From: JBGTKH01 sp041744735
GTDB taxonomy: Bacteria; Planctomycetota; Planctomycetia; Pirellulales; Pirellulaceae
Assembly (NCBI GenBank): GCA_041744735.1
Contig: JBGTKH010000453.1
Location: 1 to 29,150 of the forward strand
Direction of reading: 5' to 3'
Length of the DNA stretch: 29,150 bases
Made by a program: the position numbers and the translations under genes. A model generated the notes under the pieces. It searched no databases and was not told the origin of the DNA. It saw only the letters and a program-made list of their open reading frames with translations. Shown in pieces: positions 21,210 through 29,150 of this stretch (positions are counted from its first letter, which is position 1; each line of letters opens with the position of its first letter).

Positions 21210-23987
21210 GTGGCTGTTCAGATCATGTGGACAAAGCGAAGACAGTCCCTGGACCAGGCGCTGCTGAGGTTGGTCGATTTCGGCCTGGCCGGGGTGATGT
21301 TCATTGCACCTTATTTCATGGGCGGGCGGCAACCGTTGGGACAACTAGTGCTCGTTTCGATCATTTGTGCCACGTCGGTCGTTTGGACTATTCGCCAATG
21401 TCTGTTCGCCAAGTGTCGCTGGTCGTGGTGCGGCGCCGAACCGCTGTTGTTCGCGGCGCTAGTTTTGATCGTTGTCCAATTGGTTCCCTTGCCCGAATGG
21501 CTGCTGGGAAAAATGTCACCGGCTCTAACGGATGTTTTGCCGTTGTGGACAACGCAGGCCGATGGACCTGTGAACATCGGAAGATGGTCGCAATTGTCTC
21601 TGACGCCCGCCGCGACGCGCGGCGGTCTTGTCATCTTCCTGGCCTACGCCATGTTGTTTTTGGTGGTGAGTCAGCGTGTGCAGGGCGAGGACGACGTCGA
21701 GCGGCTGTTGCGTTGGATGGCTCTGGCGGCGGCGGGCATGGCGGCGATAGGGATCGCACAGTTCTTGCTAAGTAACGGCAAATTCCTTTGGGTCTACGAG
21801 CACCCGTTCCGCAATACGCGAAACGCCGCCAAAGGCCCTTTCACCAATGAAAATCATTTCGCGCATTTTCTAGCGCTAGGAATCGGTCCGCTGATTTGGT
21901 GGCTGCAACGTTCGCAAAGCGACTCGAACAAGCGACGCGACCATCGTGAACATGGCCAGAGCCTTTCCGGGTCCAAGACGCTCGATCGAGCGGGCGAACC
22001 GTCCACCAGGGCCGGCCGTGTTCACAGGCGGCAACGCAAGCCAACAGATGTTGGCGGCGGCTGGACCACCAGCCACAATCGAAGTCCTCAGCAAATCGAA
22101 AAAATCGCCTTGTCCGTTGCACTGGGTGTGGTCGCCTTTGCGGGGTTACTGACTTTTTCACGTGGCGGCGTGATTGTGGTTTTTCTGGCGACGGTCGTAT
22201 GTGTCGGACTCTGTGCGCGTGCGTCGCTGTTGGGAAGGAAGTCGCTGGTGCTGCTGGCTGGCGTGGCGCTATTGGTCGGCACTGCCTTGTTGATTTACGG
22301 TTCCGAAACGCTGTCTCACGAGATCGCGTCGATTGGCACCGGCTCACTTGACGAGCTGGACCAGGGTGCCGCAAGGCGCAAACTATGGCGCGCGGACTTC
22401 GAGGCGTTTGTGCACTATCCGCTATTAGGCAGCGGCATCGGCAGTCACGCCGAAGTCTACCCCACCTACTATGCCGACTACACCGACGTTGAGTTCACGC
22501 ATGCCGAAAGCGGTTATGTGCAAATCCTGCTGGAGTCCGGCCTTGTGGGGGCGGCATGGCTGCTGTGCGCCATGGCGATGGTCGGCTATTGGTGTGTGCG
22601 CAGCTTGGTGTACGCCGGCTCGAAACGCTCCACGGCCAGCGCCGTGGCCATTGTCGCGGGACTGTCGACCAGCGCCGTGCATGCGGTATGGGACTTTGTC
22701 TGGTATATCCCCGCCTGCATGTCGTTGACGGTGATCTTGGCCGCGTGCGCGGGCCGGTTAAGCCAACTCGTCGCGGCGAAAGCCAGTCCGGACAGCGCCA
22801 CGACACAAACCCCCGCGTCGTGCCGAGTGATGTGGGCCGCGGCGACGCTCATGGTATTGGGTCTGGCCGTGCCCATGATCCAAAATCGTTTGGCACCGGC
22901 GCTGGCCGCCCCGTATTGGGACCGATATTTGAGTGCGGTGATGGCCCTGAAAGCGTCGCCTGTGAAAACCGACGATGACACGTCCGTGAACAGGCTGCTG
23001 CCGCTGGTCGAACAGACGCTGCGGAACGATCCCGACGACGCGCGGGCCAACTTGAAAATGGCGGGCTTGTGTCTGCGACGCTTCGAGCTGGACCAGAAGT
23101 CCACCGAGAATCCCTTGGCGTTAGCTCAGATTCGCGAGGCCGCACTGGCTTCGCAGTTCCCGTCCCGCGACGCACAGGAGCAATGGCTGTCGGTCGTCAT
23201 CGGTGAAAACCGCCGACATTTGGACAAGGCATTCTATCACGTCCGGCGCGCTTTGGAGCTCTGCCCGTTGCAAGGCGAAGGTTACATTTGTCTGGCGGAA
23301 CTGGCCTTTCTGGAAGGTAGCAGCGAAACCGCAGCGCAAGCGTGCATCGATCAAGCGCTGCGAGTCCGGCCGTATCACGGCGCCGTGCTGTTAGCCGCCG
23401 GCAACGAGGCCGCGTTCGACGGAGACATTCCGCGAGGACTGCAATATTGGAAAGCGGCCTTTCACCAGGATCCCGAATACCAATCTCAGATCATTGAATT
23501 GCTGGCGCCCCAAATGTCCGCGTCATTCTTTCTCACCGAGTTCGAGCCGGATTTATCGGGCTTACAGCGGTTGTACGCTCACTATCTTACCATCGGCCGC
23601 GACGACCAAGCCCGCGAGCTCGCGCCACAATATGTCGCGATCATCGAGCAACAGGCAAACGGGGAAACAGGCCAAGCCGCGGCGCAATTGTGGTACCAAG
23701 CCTTTACCGTACACCAATTCTTAGCAATGGGGCCGCAGGCCACCGAGTGTCTGCAAAGGGCGGTGGAGTGCAAGCCCGACGACTCTGACATGCATCGAGC
23801 GCTGGCGGCCCAGTTGCTGGCCCAACAGCATTTTGACGAGGCCATCGAACAGTTTCAGTGGTGCCTGCGACGTGAACCCGCTGACGAATCGCTGCGGCAG
23901 GGACTAGCCAATGCATATCGACAACGCTTATCTGTGCCGGCAGCCGTTACGTCTGTGAAGCCAAATCCGGCGCCACCGCTTCGATAG
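21210..23987 (+). CDS. O-antigen ligase/polymerase (Wzy_C) with C-terminal TPR domain
   Basis: The N-terminal about 550 residues hold some ten transmembrane segments with the Wzy_C core: GLLTFSRGGVIVVFLATVV, and GSGIGSHAEVYPTYYADYTD followed by FTHAESGYVQILLESGLVG near residue 430. The family ligates or polymerises undecaprenol-linked glycans on the periplasmic face. The C-terminal about 340 residues contain TPR-like helical pairs (AFYHVRRALELCPLQGEGYI; DEAIEQFQWCLRREPADESL), probably periplasmic. The total of 925 residues is long for WaaL/Wzy but this fusion is known for bacterial ligase-like proteins. A highly charged loop of about 70 residues (21900-22105) separates two helices. The GTG at 21210 lacks a clear ribosome site; ATG at 21225 is an alternative. 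Downstream genes make nucleotide sugars for the same pathway. Confidence 0.87.
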   Translation: MAVQIMWTKRRQSLDQALLRLVDFGLAGVMFIAPYFMGGRQPLGQLVLVSIICATSVVWTIRQCLFAKCRWSWCGAEPLLFAALVLIVVQLVPLPEWLLGKMSPALTDVLPLWTTQADGPVNIGRWSQLSLTPAATRGGLVIFLAYAMLFLVVSQRVQGEDDVERLLRWMALAAAGMAAIGIAQFLLSNGKFLWVYEHPFRNTRNAAKGPFTNENHFAHFLALGIGPLIWWLQRSQSDSNKRRDHREHGQSLSGSKTLDRAGEPSTRAGRVHRRQRKPTDVGGGWTTSHNRSPQQIEKIALSVALGVVAFAGLLTFSRGGVIVVFLATVVCVGLCARASLLGRKSLVLLAGVALLVGTALLIYGSETLSHEIASIGTGSLDELDQGAARRKLWRADFEAFVHYPLLGSGIGSHAEVYPTYYADYTDVEFTHAESGYVQILLESGLVGAAWLLCAMAMVGYWCVRSLVYAGSKRSTASAVAIVAGLSTSAVHAVWDFVWYIPACMSLTVILAACAGRLSQLVAAKASPDSATTQTPASCRVMWAAATLMVLGLAVPMIQNRLAPALAAPYWDRYLSAVMALKASPVKTDDDTSVNRLLPLVEQTLRNDPDDARANLKMAGLCLRRFELDQKSTENPLALAQIREAALASQFPSRDAQEQWLSVVIGENRRHLDKAFYHVRRALELCPLQGEGYICLAELAFLEGSSETAAQACIDQALRVRPYHGAVLLAAGNEAAFDGDIPRGLQYWKAAFHQDPEYQSQIIELLAPQMSASFFLTEFEPDLSGLQRLYAHYLTIGRDDQARELAPQYVAIIEQQANGETGQAAAQLWYQAFTVHQFLAMGPQATECLQRAVECKPDDSDMHRALAAQLLAQQHFDEAIEQFQWCLRREPADESLRQGLANAYRQRLSVPAAVTSVKPNPAPPLR

Positions 23988-24050
23988 TCAGATTCTAAAA
24001 CAAACGCGTTCGCACATCGTTAACCCTTGATTCGTTGTTTTGAGGTGCAA

Positions 24051-25952
24051 GTGAGTATATTTATGGAATTCGCCAAATTCATCCGCCGCCTTCACACGCT
24101 CCGCTGGCAGTTGCTGTTTGCGGTGGCGCTGCTGCCGGTGTTTGTCGCCATCCACGTTGCCTCGTACTGGTTACGATTTGACGGGCAACTGAACGATGCC
24201 AAATTGACGCAATTGGCCGCCACGGTGGGCTGGGTGGTGCTGGTGAAACTGGCCGTCTTTGGCTCGCTTCGTGTGTTTCAAGGCTGGACCGGCTTTGTAA
24301 CCTTTCACGACTTGGTGACCCTGGGCAAGGCCACCACGGCCAGCACATTGCTCTTGATTATCGTGGCTTATGCCTTCTTTCCGGACCTGATGGCGCCGCG
24401 CAGCGTTTTGTTGATCGACTGGGTGCTCACGGTGGTGATCGTGGGCGGGCTAAGGAGTGTTACACGGTTAATTCAGGAACGGCAGATGCCGCCGTTTCTG
24501 TCGTCGGGCCAAGTGCCCGTGTTTATCGCGGGCGCCAACGACGCGGGCGAGGCATTACTGCGAGCCATCCGCCGCAATCCCAAACTGTCGTATCGGGTGG
24601 TCGGCTTCGTCACCTCCAATCCGAAACGCGTCGGTTCGCAAATCGGCGGTGTTCCCGTGCTGGGCACGCTCAGCGAGGCTTACGACCTCGCCAAACGATA
24701 CAGCGTTGCCGAGATCCTGATCACGTCGGATGGTTTGCCCGGTCAACAGGTCCGCGCACTGCTCGAAAGCGGCCGCGAGCACCGGGTCAACGTCAAAGTG
24801 CTCCCCAGCTACGAGCAGTTGCTGCGCGGCACGGTCGACTTGCGCCCCCGAACTGTCTCGATTGAAGATCTGTTGCGCCGTGATCCCGTCCGGCTGGATT
24901 TGGCCGAACTGCACCGCTGGATCGACGACCGTGTGCTCTTGGTGACCGGCAGTGCCGGCAGCATCGGCTCGGAAATCTGCCGGCAACTCTTACAATTTGC
25001 CCCACGCAAACTAGTGCTCGTTGACCGCGCGGAGAATGGGCTGTTTTTTCTGGAACGAGAGCTTCGGGAAATAGCGCCTCACGCGGACATCGAACTGTGT
25101 GTCGCGGACGTAACCGATGGCTTGCGGATGGCTAGCATCTTTAAGACGCACGGCCCAGGCATCGTGTTTCATGCCGCCGCCTACAAACACGTGCCGCTGA
25201 TGGAAGCGAACCCGGGCGAGGCCGTGAAAAATATCTGCGTGGCGACGCGGATGCTCGCCGACCTGGCCCACCAACATCAGGTGGCTTCGTTCGTGATGAT
25301 CTCAACGGACAAGGCGGTGAACCCCACCAGCATCATGGGAGCTTGCAAACGGGTTGCCGAACTGTACGTCCAAGCGCTGGCCAAGAAGTCACGTTGTCGA
25401 TTTGTCACCGTTCGATTTGGCAACGTGTTGGACTCGGCCGGCAGCGTCGTGCCGATCTTCCGCGAACAAATCGCCCGCGGCGGCCCGGTGACCGTCACAC
25501 ACCCCGACATGCGGCGCTTCTTCATGACGATCCCCGAGGCGTCGCAACTGGTCATCCAGGCCGGCGCAATGGGACAAGGCGGAGAAATATTCGTGTTGGA
25601 CATGGGCGAACCGGTGCAGATCGTCGATCTGGCCGCCGATATGATCCGTCTGTCCGGGCTGCAAGTTGGTGTCGACATTGAAATCCAATTCACCGGCATG
25701 CGCCCCGGCGAAAAACTGTACGAGGAACTGCGGCTGGATGGCGAACAACATGTAGCCACCGCACACCCGAAGATTATGGTCAGTCAGAGCGCGGGGCAGG
25801 ATCATGGCAACGTGGCGCACGAACTGGGGCGGCTGGCAAAGGTTGCCGACCGTTCGCACGAAGAGATCGTCGCCGAGTTGCAACAGTTCGTGCCACAGTT
25901 CCGCGCGCCGTACGGCTTGCAGCCAGAACATCGCAGCCGGGTCGCTGCTTAA
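24051..25952 (+). CDS. FlaA1/CapD/WbpM-type nucleotide-sugar 4,6-dehydratase (membrane form)
   Basis: Four hydrophobic segments near the N-terminus are followed by a CoA-binding-like Rossmann domain (VFIAGANDAGEALLRAI near residue 157) and a second, catalytic SDR domain (VTGSAGSIGSEICRQLL near 297). The active-site stretch is STDKAVNPTSIMGACKR, with Met where classical SDRs have Tyr, as in WbpM/PglF/FlaA1. These enzymes convert UDP-GlcNAc to a 4-keto-6-deoxy sugar, the first step towards bacillosamine-, FucNAc- or QuiNAc-type residues. The product has about 633 residues, normal for the long form. GTG at 24051 has GAGG at 24042-24045; ATG at 24063 is a close alternative and the TTG at 24027 is less likely. 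The exact sugar product cannot be read from sequence. Confidence 0.92.
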   Translation: MSIFMEFAKFIRRLHTLRWQLLFAVALLPVFVAIHVASYWLRFDGQLNDAKLTQLAATVGWVVLVKLAVFGSLRVFQGWTGFVTFHDLVTLGKATTASTLLLIIVAYAFFPDLMAPRSVLLIDWVLTVVIVGGLRSVTRLIQERQMPPFLSSGQVPVFIAGANDAGEALLRAIRRNPKLSYRVVGFVTSNPKRVGSQIGGVPVLGTLSEAYDLAKRYSVAEILITSDGLPGQQVRALLESGREHRVNVKVLPSYEQLLRGTVDLRPRTVSIEDLLRRDPVRLDLAELHRWIDDRVLLVTGSAGSIGSEICRQLLQFAPRKLVLVDRAENGLFFLERELREIAPHADIELCVADVTDGLRMASIFKTHGPGIVFHAAAYKHVPLMEANPGEAVKNICVATRMLADLAHQHQVASFVMISTDKAVNPTSIMGACKRVAELYVQALAKKSRCRFVTVRFGNVLDSAGSVVPIFREQIARGGPVTVTHPDMRRFFMTIPEASQLVIQAGAMGQGGEIFVLDMGEPVQIVDLAADMIRLSGLQVGVDIEIQFTGMRPGEKLYEELRLDGEQHVATAHPKIMVSQSAGQDHGNVAHELGRLAKVADRSHEEIVAELQQFVPQFRAPYGLQPEHRSRVAA

Positions 25953-25969
25953 AGGAGAACGGCCTTATG
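25952..25969 (+). promoter_or_regulatory. Ribosome binding site in front of a broken gene
   Basis: AAGGAG (25952-25957) stands nine bases before ATG at 25967, right after the dehydratase stop. The frame it opens soon enters a palindromic element and does not look like a natural protein; the conserved protein fragment is in another frame. It is probably the start of a gene that has since decayed. Confidence 0.5.
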
Positions 25970-25992
25970 CACGGTCCAAAAATGGTCCTGAG

Positions 25993-26012
25993 GGCGGGCA
26001 CTCTTGCCCGCC
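25993..26012. repeat. Palindromic element, GGHSCPP family
   Basis: GGCGGGCA (25993-26000) and TGCCCGCC (26005-26012) pair perfectly around the tetraloop CTCT. In one frame the region reads EGGHSCPPNA, a peptide I recall as recurring in planctomycete predicted proteins. Confidence 0.75.
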
Positions 26013-26253
26013 GAATGCCCGACCGGTTCTGGATCAACAGGTCGATTGGTTCGTGCTGCGCGCGGGGCGCTATGATCCGCTGTCTCGGGACCCGGGCGGC
26101 CGATATCGAAGTGAAGTCTTTCCCGGCCTGTGGCTCGACACCGACGCGCCCCTACGCGGGGACCTCGCCCAAGTGCTGGCAGTGCTACAGGAGGGAATCG
26201 CCACGGCCGAGCACGCGGCATTCGTCGACCGCTTAAAACACAACGCCAGTTGA
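26013..26253 (+). pseudogene. C-terminal remnant of a Uma2-family (DUF820) protein
   Basis: From about 26026 the frame ending at TGA 26253 reads VLDQQVDWFVLRAGRYDPLS, then RYRSEVFPGLWLDTDAPLRG and DLAQVLAVLQEGIATAEHAA. This matches the C-terminal end of Uma2 (PD-(D/E)XK nuclease-like) proteins as I remember it. Only about 75 residues are left, against about 190 for the family. The nuclease core is absent, there is no ATG in this frame, and the upstream ribosome site and ATG (25967) are in a different frame. A palindromic element lies at the break. It could instead be a short expressed ORF from an internal GTG, but a decayed gene is more likely. Confidence 0.6.
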
Positions 26254-26407
26254 TCCCGATCAACTCGGCTTGCCGAACTCTTCAAAATAACGTATTGATC
26301 CCCTCTCAACCGTTACAATCGCGCTAAAGCATCGAGCTGGAAAAGTCGATTTACATTACGTTTGACATGATCCGTTGGTCCTGCCTGGCCTAGAAAAGGA
26401 GTTCCTC

Positions 26408-27754
26408 ATGTCTGCTGTCGCTGAGTTGTCCCGCACCGCCGATATTCTAAAGGAAGCCATCGAGCGCAAAACGGCCAAGGTGGGCATCATCGGCTTGGGT
26501 TACGTCGGCTTGCCGCTGGTCAACGCCTTTATTAAGGCCGGTTTTGAAGTAATCGGCTTTGACGTTGATCCACAGAAAATCTGTATGCTGGAAGCGGGCA
26601 CCACGTACATCAAACACGTTCCGTCGTCATGGATCAGCGGGTGGATCGAAGGGCAACAGTTCACGCCCACCTGCGAGATGCGGCGGCTGAGTGAAGCTGA
26701 TTGCATCCTGATCTGCGTTCCCACGCCGCTGACCGAGAGTCGCGATCCCGATCTGAGCTACGTCGAATCGACCGCCCGCCAAATCGCGCGCACGCTGCGG
26801 CCCGGGCAGCTCATCGTGCTTGAAAGTACCACCTATCCCGGCACGACGCGCGACGTAGTGCTGCCAATTTTGTCACAATCCGGGCTAGTCGCAGGTGAGG
26901 ATTTTTTCCTGGCGTACAGCCCCGAACGCGAAGATCCGGGCAACGCGAACTATACGGCCAGCACCATTCCCAAGGTCGTGGGCGGCCTCGACGCGATCAG
27001 CCTTGGCCTGGCGCAGGCGTTGTACGCCCATGCGGTCGTCGAGACGGTTGCCGTTTCAAGCTGCGAAGTGGCCGAGGCGTGCAAAATCCTCGAAAACACG
27101 TACCGAGCAGTGAACATCGCGCTGGTCAACGAACTCAAAATACTATTTCAGCGGATGGGCATCGACGTTTGGGAAGTCATCGATGCGGCGAAGACCAAGC
27201 CGTTCGGTTTCCAAGCATTTTATCCCGGCCCCGGCCTCGGTGGACACTGCATCCCGATCGACCCGTTTTACCTGAGTTGGCTGGCCCGACTTCATGAAAC
27301 GCCGACCCGCTTTATTGAACTGGCGGGCGAAATCAATTCCAGCATGCCCCGCTACGTGATCGCACGGGTGACCGAGGCGCTGAACCACGTCGGCAAACCG
27401 GTCCGCGGCAGCCGCATCGCGGTCCTAGGCGTCGCCTACAAGAAAGATGTCGATGACCCGCGCGAGAGTCCGTCGTTCAAGCTGATCGAGCTTCTTGTCG
27501 CACAGGGGGCCATCGTCGGCTACAACGACCCACAGGTTGCTGTGCTGCCCGACATGCGTCATTACGACGTGCCGCGTTTGGCGAGCGAGACGTTAACACC
27601 GGAATACTTGGCGGCGCAAGATTGTGTGCTCGTTGCCACCGACCATTCGGCTTACGATTGGGATTTCATCGTTCGGTACGCGCCAATGGTTGTGGACACG
27701 CGAAACGCCACTCGTCAGGTGTCGCAGCAACGGGGAAAGATTTGGAAAGCATAA
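26408..27754 (+). CDS. UDP-N-acetyl-hexosamine 6-dehydrogenase (WbpA/WecC-like)
   Basis: This is a nucleotide-sugar dehydrogenase of the UDP-Glc/GDP-Man family; it oxidises C6 of a UDP-sugar to a uronic acid using two NAD+. The Rossmann motif GLGYVGLP is at residues 29-36. The catalytic Cys is C281 in GPGLGGHCIPIDPFYLSW; the GGHCIPIDP form is typical of enzymes acting on UDP-GlcNAc or UDP-ManNAc rather than UDP-glucose (GGSCFPKD). Other family stretches are ICVPTPLTESRDPDLSYVES, VLESTTYPGTT, FLAYSPEREDPGN and LGVAYKKDVDDPRESPSF. The product has 448 residues, normal length. AAGGAG at 26396-26401 decides ATG at 26408. The epimerase start follows one base after the stop, so the two act in one pathway. 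Substrate assignment is by motif only. Confidence 0.9.
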   Translation: MSAVAELSRTADILKEAIERKTAKVGIIGLGYVGLPLVNAFIKAGFEVIGFDVDPQKICMLEAGTTYIKHVPSSWISGWIEGQQFTPTCEMRRLSEADCILICVPTPLTESRDPDLSYVESTARQIARTLRPGQLIVLESTTYPGTTRDVVLPILSQSGLVAGEDFFLAYSPEREDPGNANYTASTIPKVVGGLDAISLGLAQALYAHAVVETVAVSSCEVAEACKILENTYRAVNIALVNELKILFQRMGIDVWEVIDAAKTKPFGFQAFYPGPGLGGHCIPIDPFYLSWLARLHETPTRFIELAGEINSSMPRYVIARVTEALNHVGKPVRGSRIAVLGVAYKKDVDDPRESPSFKLIELLVAQGAIVGYNDPQVAVLPDMRHYDVPRLASETLTPEYLAAQDCVLVATDHSAYDWDFIVRYAPMVVDTRNATRQVSQQRGKIWKA

Positions 27755-27755
27755 C

Positions 27756-28766
27756 GTGACTAAATTCTTAGTAACCGGCGCGGCCGGGTTCATCGGTTTC
27801 CACGTGTGTCAATCGCTGGCGGCACGCGGCGACTCGGTCGTAGGACTGGACAACCTCAACGATTACTACGACGTGCGGCTCAAACTCGATCGGCTCAAAC
27901 AACTTGAGCATCGGCCAGGATTCCGTTTCGAAAAGCTCGACCTAGTCGACCGCGACGCAATTGCATCCTTGTTTGCCGCTGAGCAATTTACAAAGGTCAT
28001 CCACTTGGCCGCGCAGGCGGGTGTTCGTTATTCGCTAACTCACCCGCATTCCTATATCGCGAGCAATCTGGTCGGATTTCTGAATATCCTGGAAGGCTGC
28101 CGCCACGGGGCCGTGCAACATCTGGTTTACGCGTCGTCCAGTTCGGTGTACGGGGCCAATACGCAGATGCCGTTTTCGGTTCATCACAACGTCGATCACC
28201 CCGTGAGTCTTTACGCGGCGACCAAGAAAGCGAATGAGTTGATGGCCCACACGTACAGTCATCTGTACAACCTGCCGACCACCGGTTTGCGGTTTTTTAC
28301 CGTCTACGGACCGTGGGGACGCCCGGACATGGCCCTGTTTATCTTTACCAAGGCGATTCTCGAGGGTCGGCCGATCGATGTTTTCAATCACGGTCGGATG
28401 CGTCGCGACTTTACCTACATCGACGACATCGTCGAAGGAATCATCCGCGTTGCGGACCGTACGGCACAGCCCAATCCAACATGGTCCAGTGAGACGCCGG
28501 ACCCTGCCACAAGCGCCGGGCCCTACAAGGTGTACAACATTGGCAACAATCAGCCGGTGGAACTGATGACCCTGATTGAAACGCTTGAACGCGCTTTGGG
28601 ACGCACCGCCGAAAAGAATTACCTGCCAATGCAGCCCGGTGACGTGCCCGCAACCTTCGCCGACATCGACGATCTGACACGGGACATCGGGTTCACACCT
28701 GCCACGTCGATCGATCAGGGTATCGACCGGTTTGTACGGTGGTATCGGCCGTACTATCAAGTTTGA
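27756..28766 (+). CDS. UDP-glucuronate 4-epimerase-type SDR epimerase
   Basis: This is an extended SDR enzyme that interconverts C4 epimers of UDP-uronic acids (UDP-GlcA to UDP-GalA in the family). The NAD motif is VTGAAGFIG (6-14), the serine strand is YASSSSVYG, and the catalytic pair is Y153 and K157 (SLYAATKKANELMAHTYS). The stretch LRFFTVYGPWGRPDMALFIF and the nearby VFNHGRMRRDFTYIDDIVEG are characteristic of the GlcA-epimerase subgroup. The length of 336 residues is normal. The start is GTG at 27756, one base after the dehydrogenase stop; the upstream frame from 27624 overlaps that gene and is rejected. The enzyme likely acts on the product of the preceding dehydrogenase, which by its motif would be an N-acetylated uronic acid. 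Confidence 0.9.
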   Translation: MTKFLVTGAAGFIGFHVCQSLAARGDSVVGLDNLNDYYDVRLKLDRLKQLEHRPGFRFEKLDLVDRDAIASLFAAEQFTKVIHLAAQAGVRYSLTHPHSYIASNLVGFLNILEGCRHGAVQHLVYASSSSVYGANTQMPFSVHHNVDHPVSLYAATKKANELMAHTYSHLYNLPTTGLRFFTVYGPWGRPDMALFIFTKAILEGRPIDVFNHGRMRRDFTYIDDIVEGIIRVADRTAQPNPTWSSETPDPATSAGPYKVYNIGNNQPVELMTLIETLERALGRTAEKNYLPMQPGDVPATFADIDDLTRDIGFTPATSIDQGIDRFVRWYRPYYQV

Positions 28767-28872
28767 CTGTAATGAATCGCTAGTACGCCCGCTGATCGCT
28801 GCCAAAAACAGCGTCGACGGCGCGGTCGAATTCGGTCGGCGGACGCCCGGGGCGAGCGTGCCAGCCTGCTGC

Positions 28873-28901
28873 TTGCTCCGTCCAACAGGCCGTGTTATGG
28901 T
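28873..28901 (+). promoter_or_regulatory. Candidate promoter of the DUF4058-like gene
   Basis: TTGCTC (28873-28878) and TATGGT (28896-28901) are exactly 17 bases apart, 49 bases before the next start. Both match consensus moderately. The 184 bases between the epimerase and this gene hold nothing else I can identify. Confidence 0.35.
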
Positions 28902-28950
28902 GGACAGCGGTAAGTGCCAGGTTGGCCGTCCTGCTACATGAGAAGCGAAG

Positions 28951-29150
28951 ATGCCGCTGCATGACTGGACAGATCTTGCGGGATGGGAAGGAGTACACGA
29001 CATCTGGATCGTCGAGTTGCTGCGCGCAATCAAGCCCCAATTGCCGCCTGACTACCGGGCCTACATCGGCACGAGTCCCGCGCTGGCGATTGGCGCGGGA
29101 GGCCAGCGGCCGGATGTCGCCGTGCGGCAGTGGACTGCCGATCCCGTCCC
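28951..29150 (+). CDS. DUF4058-like protein, 5' part only
   Basis: The gene is cut by the window end; 66 codons are visible. The start MPLHDWTDLAGWEGVHDIWI and the following PQLPPDYRAYIGTSPALAIG, ending in RPDVAVRQW, resemble the N-terminus of DUF4058 proteins (MPLHDW..., HD/H..WI..L, PDVxV). The function of that family is not known; its RPDVxV element recalls the PD-motif of Uma2-type nuclease-like proteins. GAGAAG lies five bases or so before the ATG. A promoter-like pair is upstream, so it is probably transcribed separately from the polysaccharide genes. Confidence 0.65.
   Translation, partial: MPLHDWTDLAGWEGVHDIWIVELLRAIKPQLPPDYRAYIGTSPALAIGAGGQRPDVAVRQWTADPV

Noticed and set aside
26362..26367. 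Perfect TTGACA before the UDP-sugar dehydrogenase
   Set aside because: No acceptable -10 hexamer lies 15-19 bases downstream.
28035..29033. Antisense open frame of 332 residues across the epimerase end and the next gene start
   Set aside because: No recognisable domain; it overlaps two better supported + strand genes.

Overview
The window looks like a chromosomal segment of a planctomycete, probably of the Pirellulales type. Four things point there, all from recall rather than a search: GC-rich coding DNA with GTG starts; a complete Gram-negative lipid A gene (lpxB) beside a tiny Lys/Ala-rich basic protein; signal-peptide HEAT-type and O-antigen-ligase-plus-TPR proteins; and several short palindromic repeat families whose translations (RTDWQSV, GRIxNPS, LECGDSSPL, GGHSCPP) I recognise as recurring tails and loops in planctomycete proteins.

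Region 1 (1-11941, + strand) is the distal part of a respiratory complex I operon, nuoF-G-H-I-J-K-L-M-N, in the classical order. nuoA-E would lie upstream, outside the window. Most genes touch or overlap. The two wide junctions (nuoG/nuoH and nuoI/nuoJ) each hold a heptanucleotide tandem repeat, and a third, different heptamer sits at the 5' end of nuoF.

Region 2 (12084-15625, + strand) holds a PAS/AAA+/Fis-type regulator whose AAA+ domain has lost its ATPase and sigma-54 contact motifs, a small protein with the secondary-structure pattern of a receiver domain lacking the phospho-Asp, and the Fe-S carrier ATPase Mrp (ApbC). The region is full of palindromic elements: a four-copy array covering the regulator's stop codon, an inverted pair of GCAA-loop hairpins, and two long inverted repeats of one family bracketing mrp.

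Region 3 (15688-19951, - strand) holds a 23-residue Lys/Ala peptide gene and then, reading leftward from 19951, a likely operon of GT2 glycosyltransferase, lpxB, M50 site-2-type protease and an SGNH-type hydrolase. This points to lipid A or envelope maintenance. The lpxB 3' end runs into palindromic repeats.

Region 4 (20195-29150, + strand) holds a secreted HEAT-like protein and then a surface polysaccharide block: O-antigen ligase with TPR tail, a FlaA1/CapD-type nucleotide-sugar 4,6-dehydratase, a remnant of a Uma2-type gene, a UDP-HexNAc-type 6-dehydrogenase and a UDP-glucuronate 4-epimerase-type enzyme. The start of a DUF4058-like gene is cut by the window end. Together these would make and assemble a glycan containing deoxy-amino sugars and uronic acids.

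The most distinctive signal is the density and variety of short repeats and palindromes that have entered gene junctions and gene ends, in several cases supplying start codons, stop codons or C-terminal tails.
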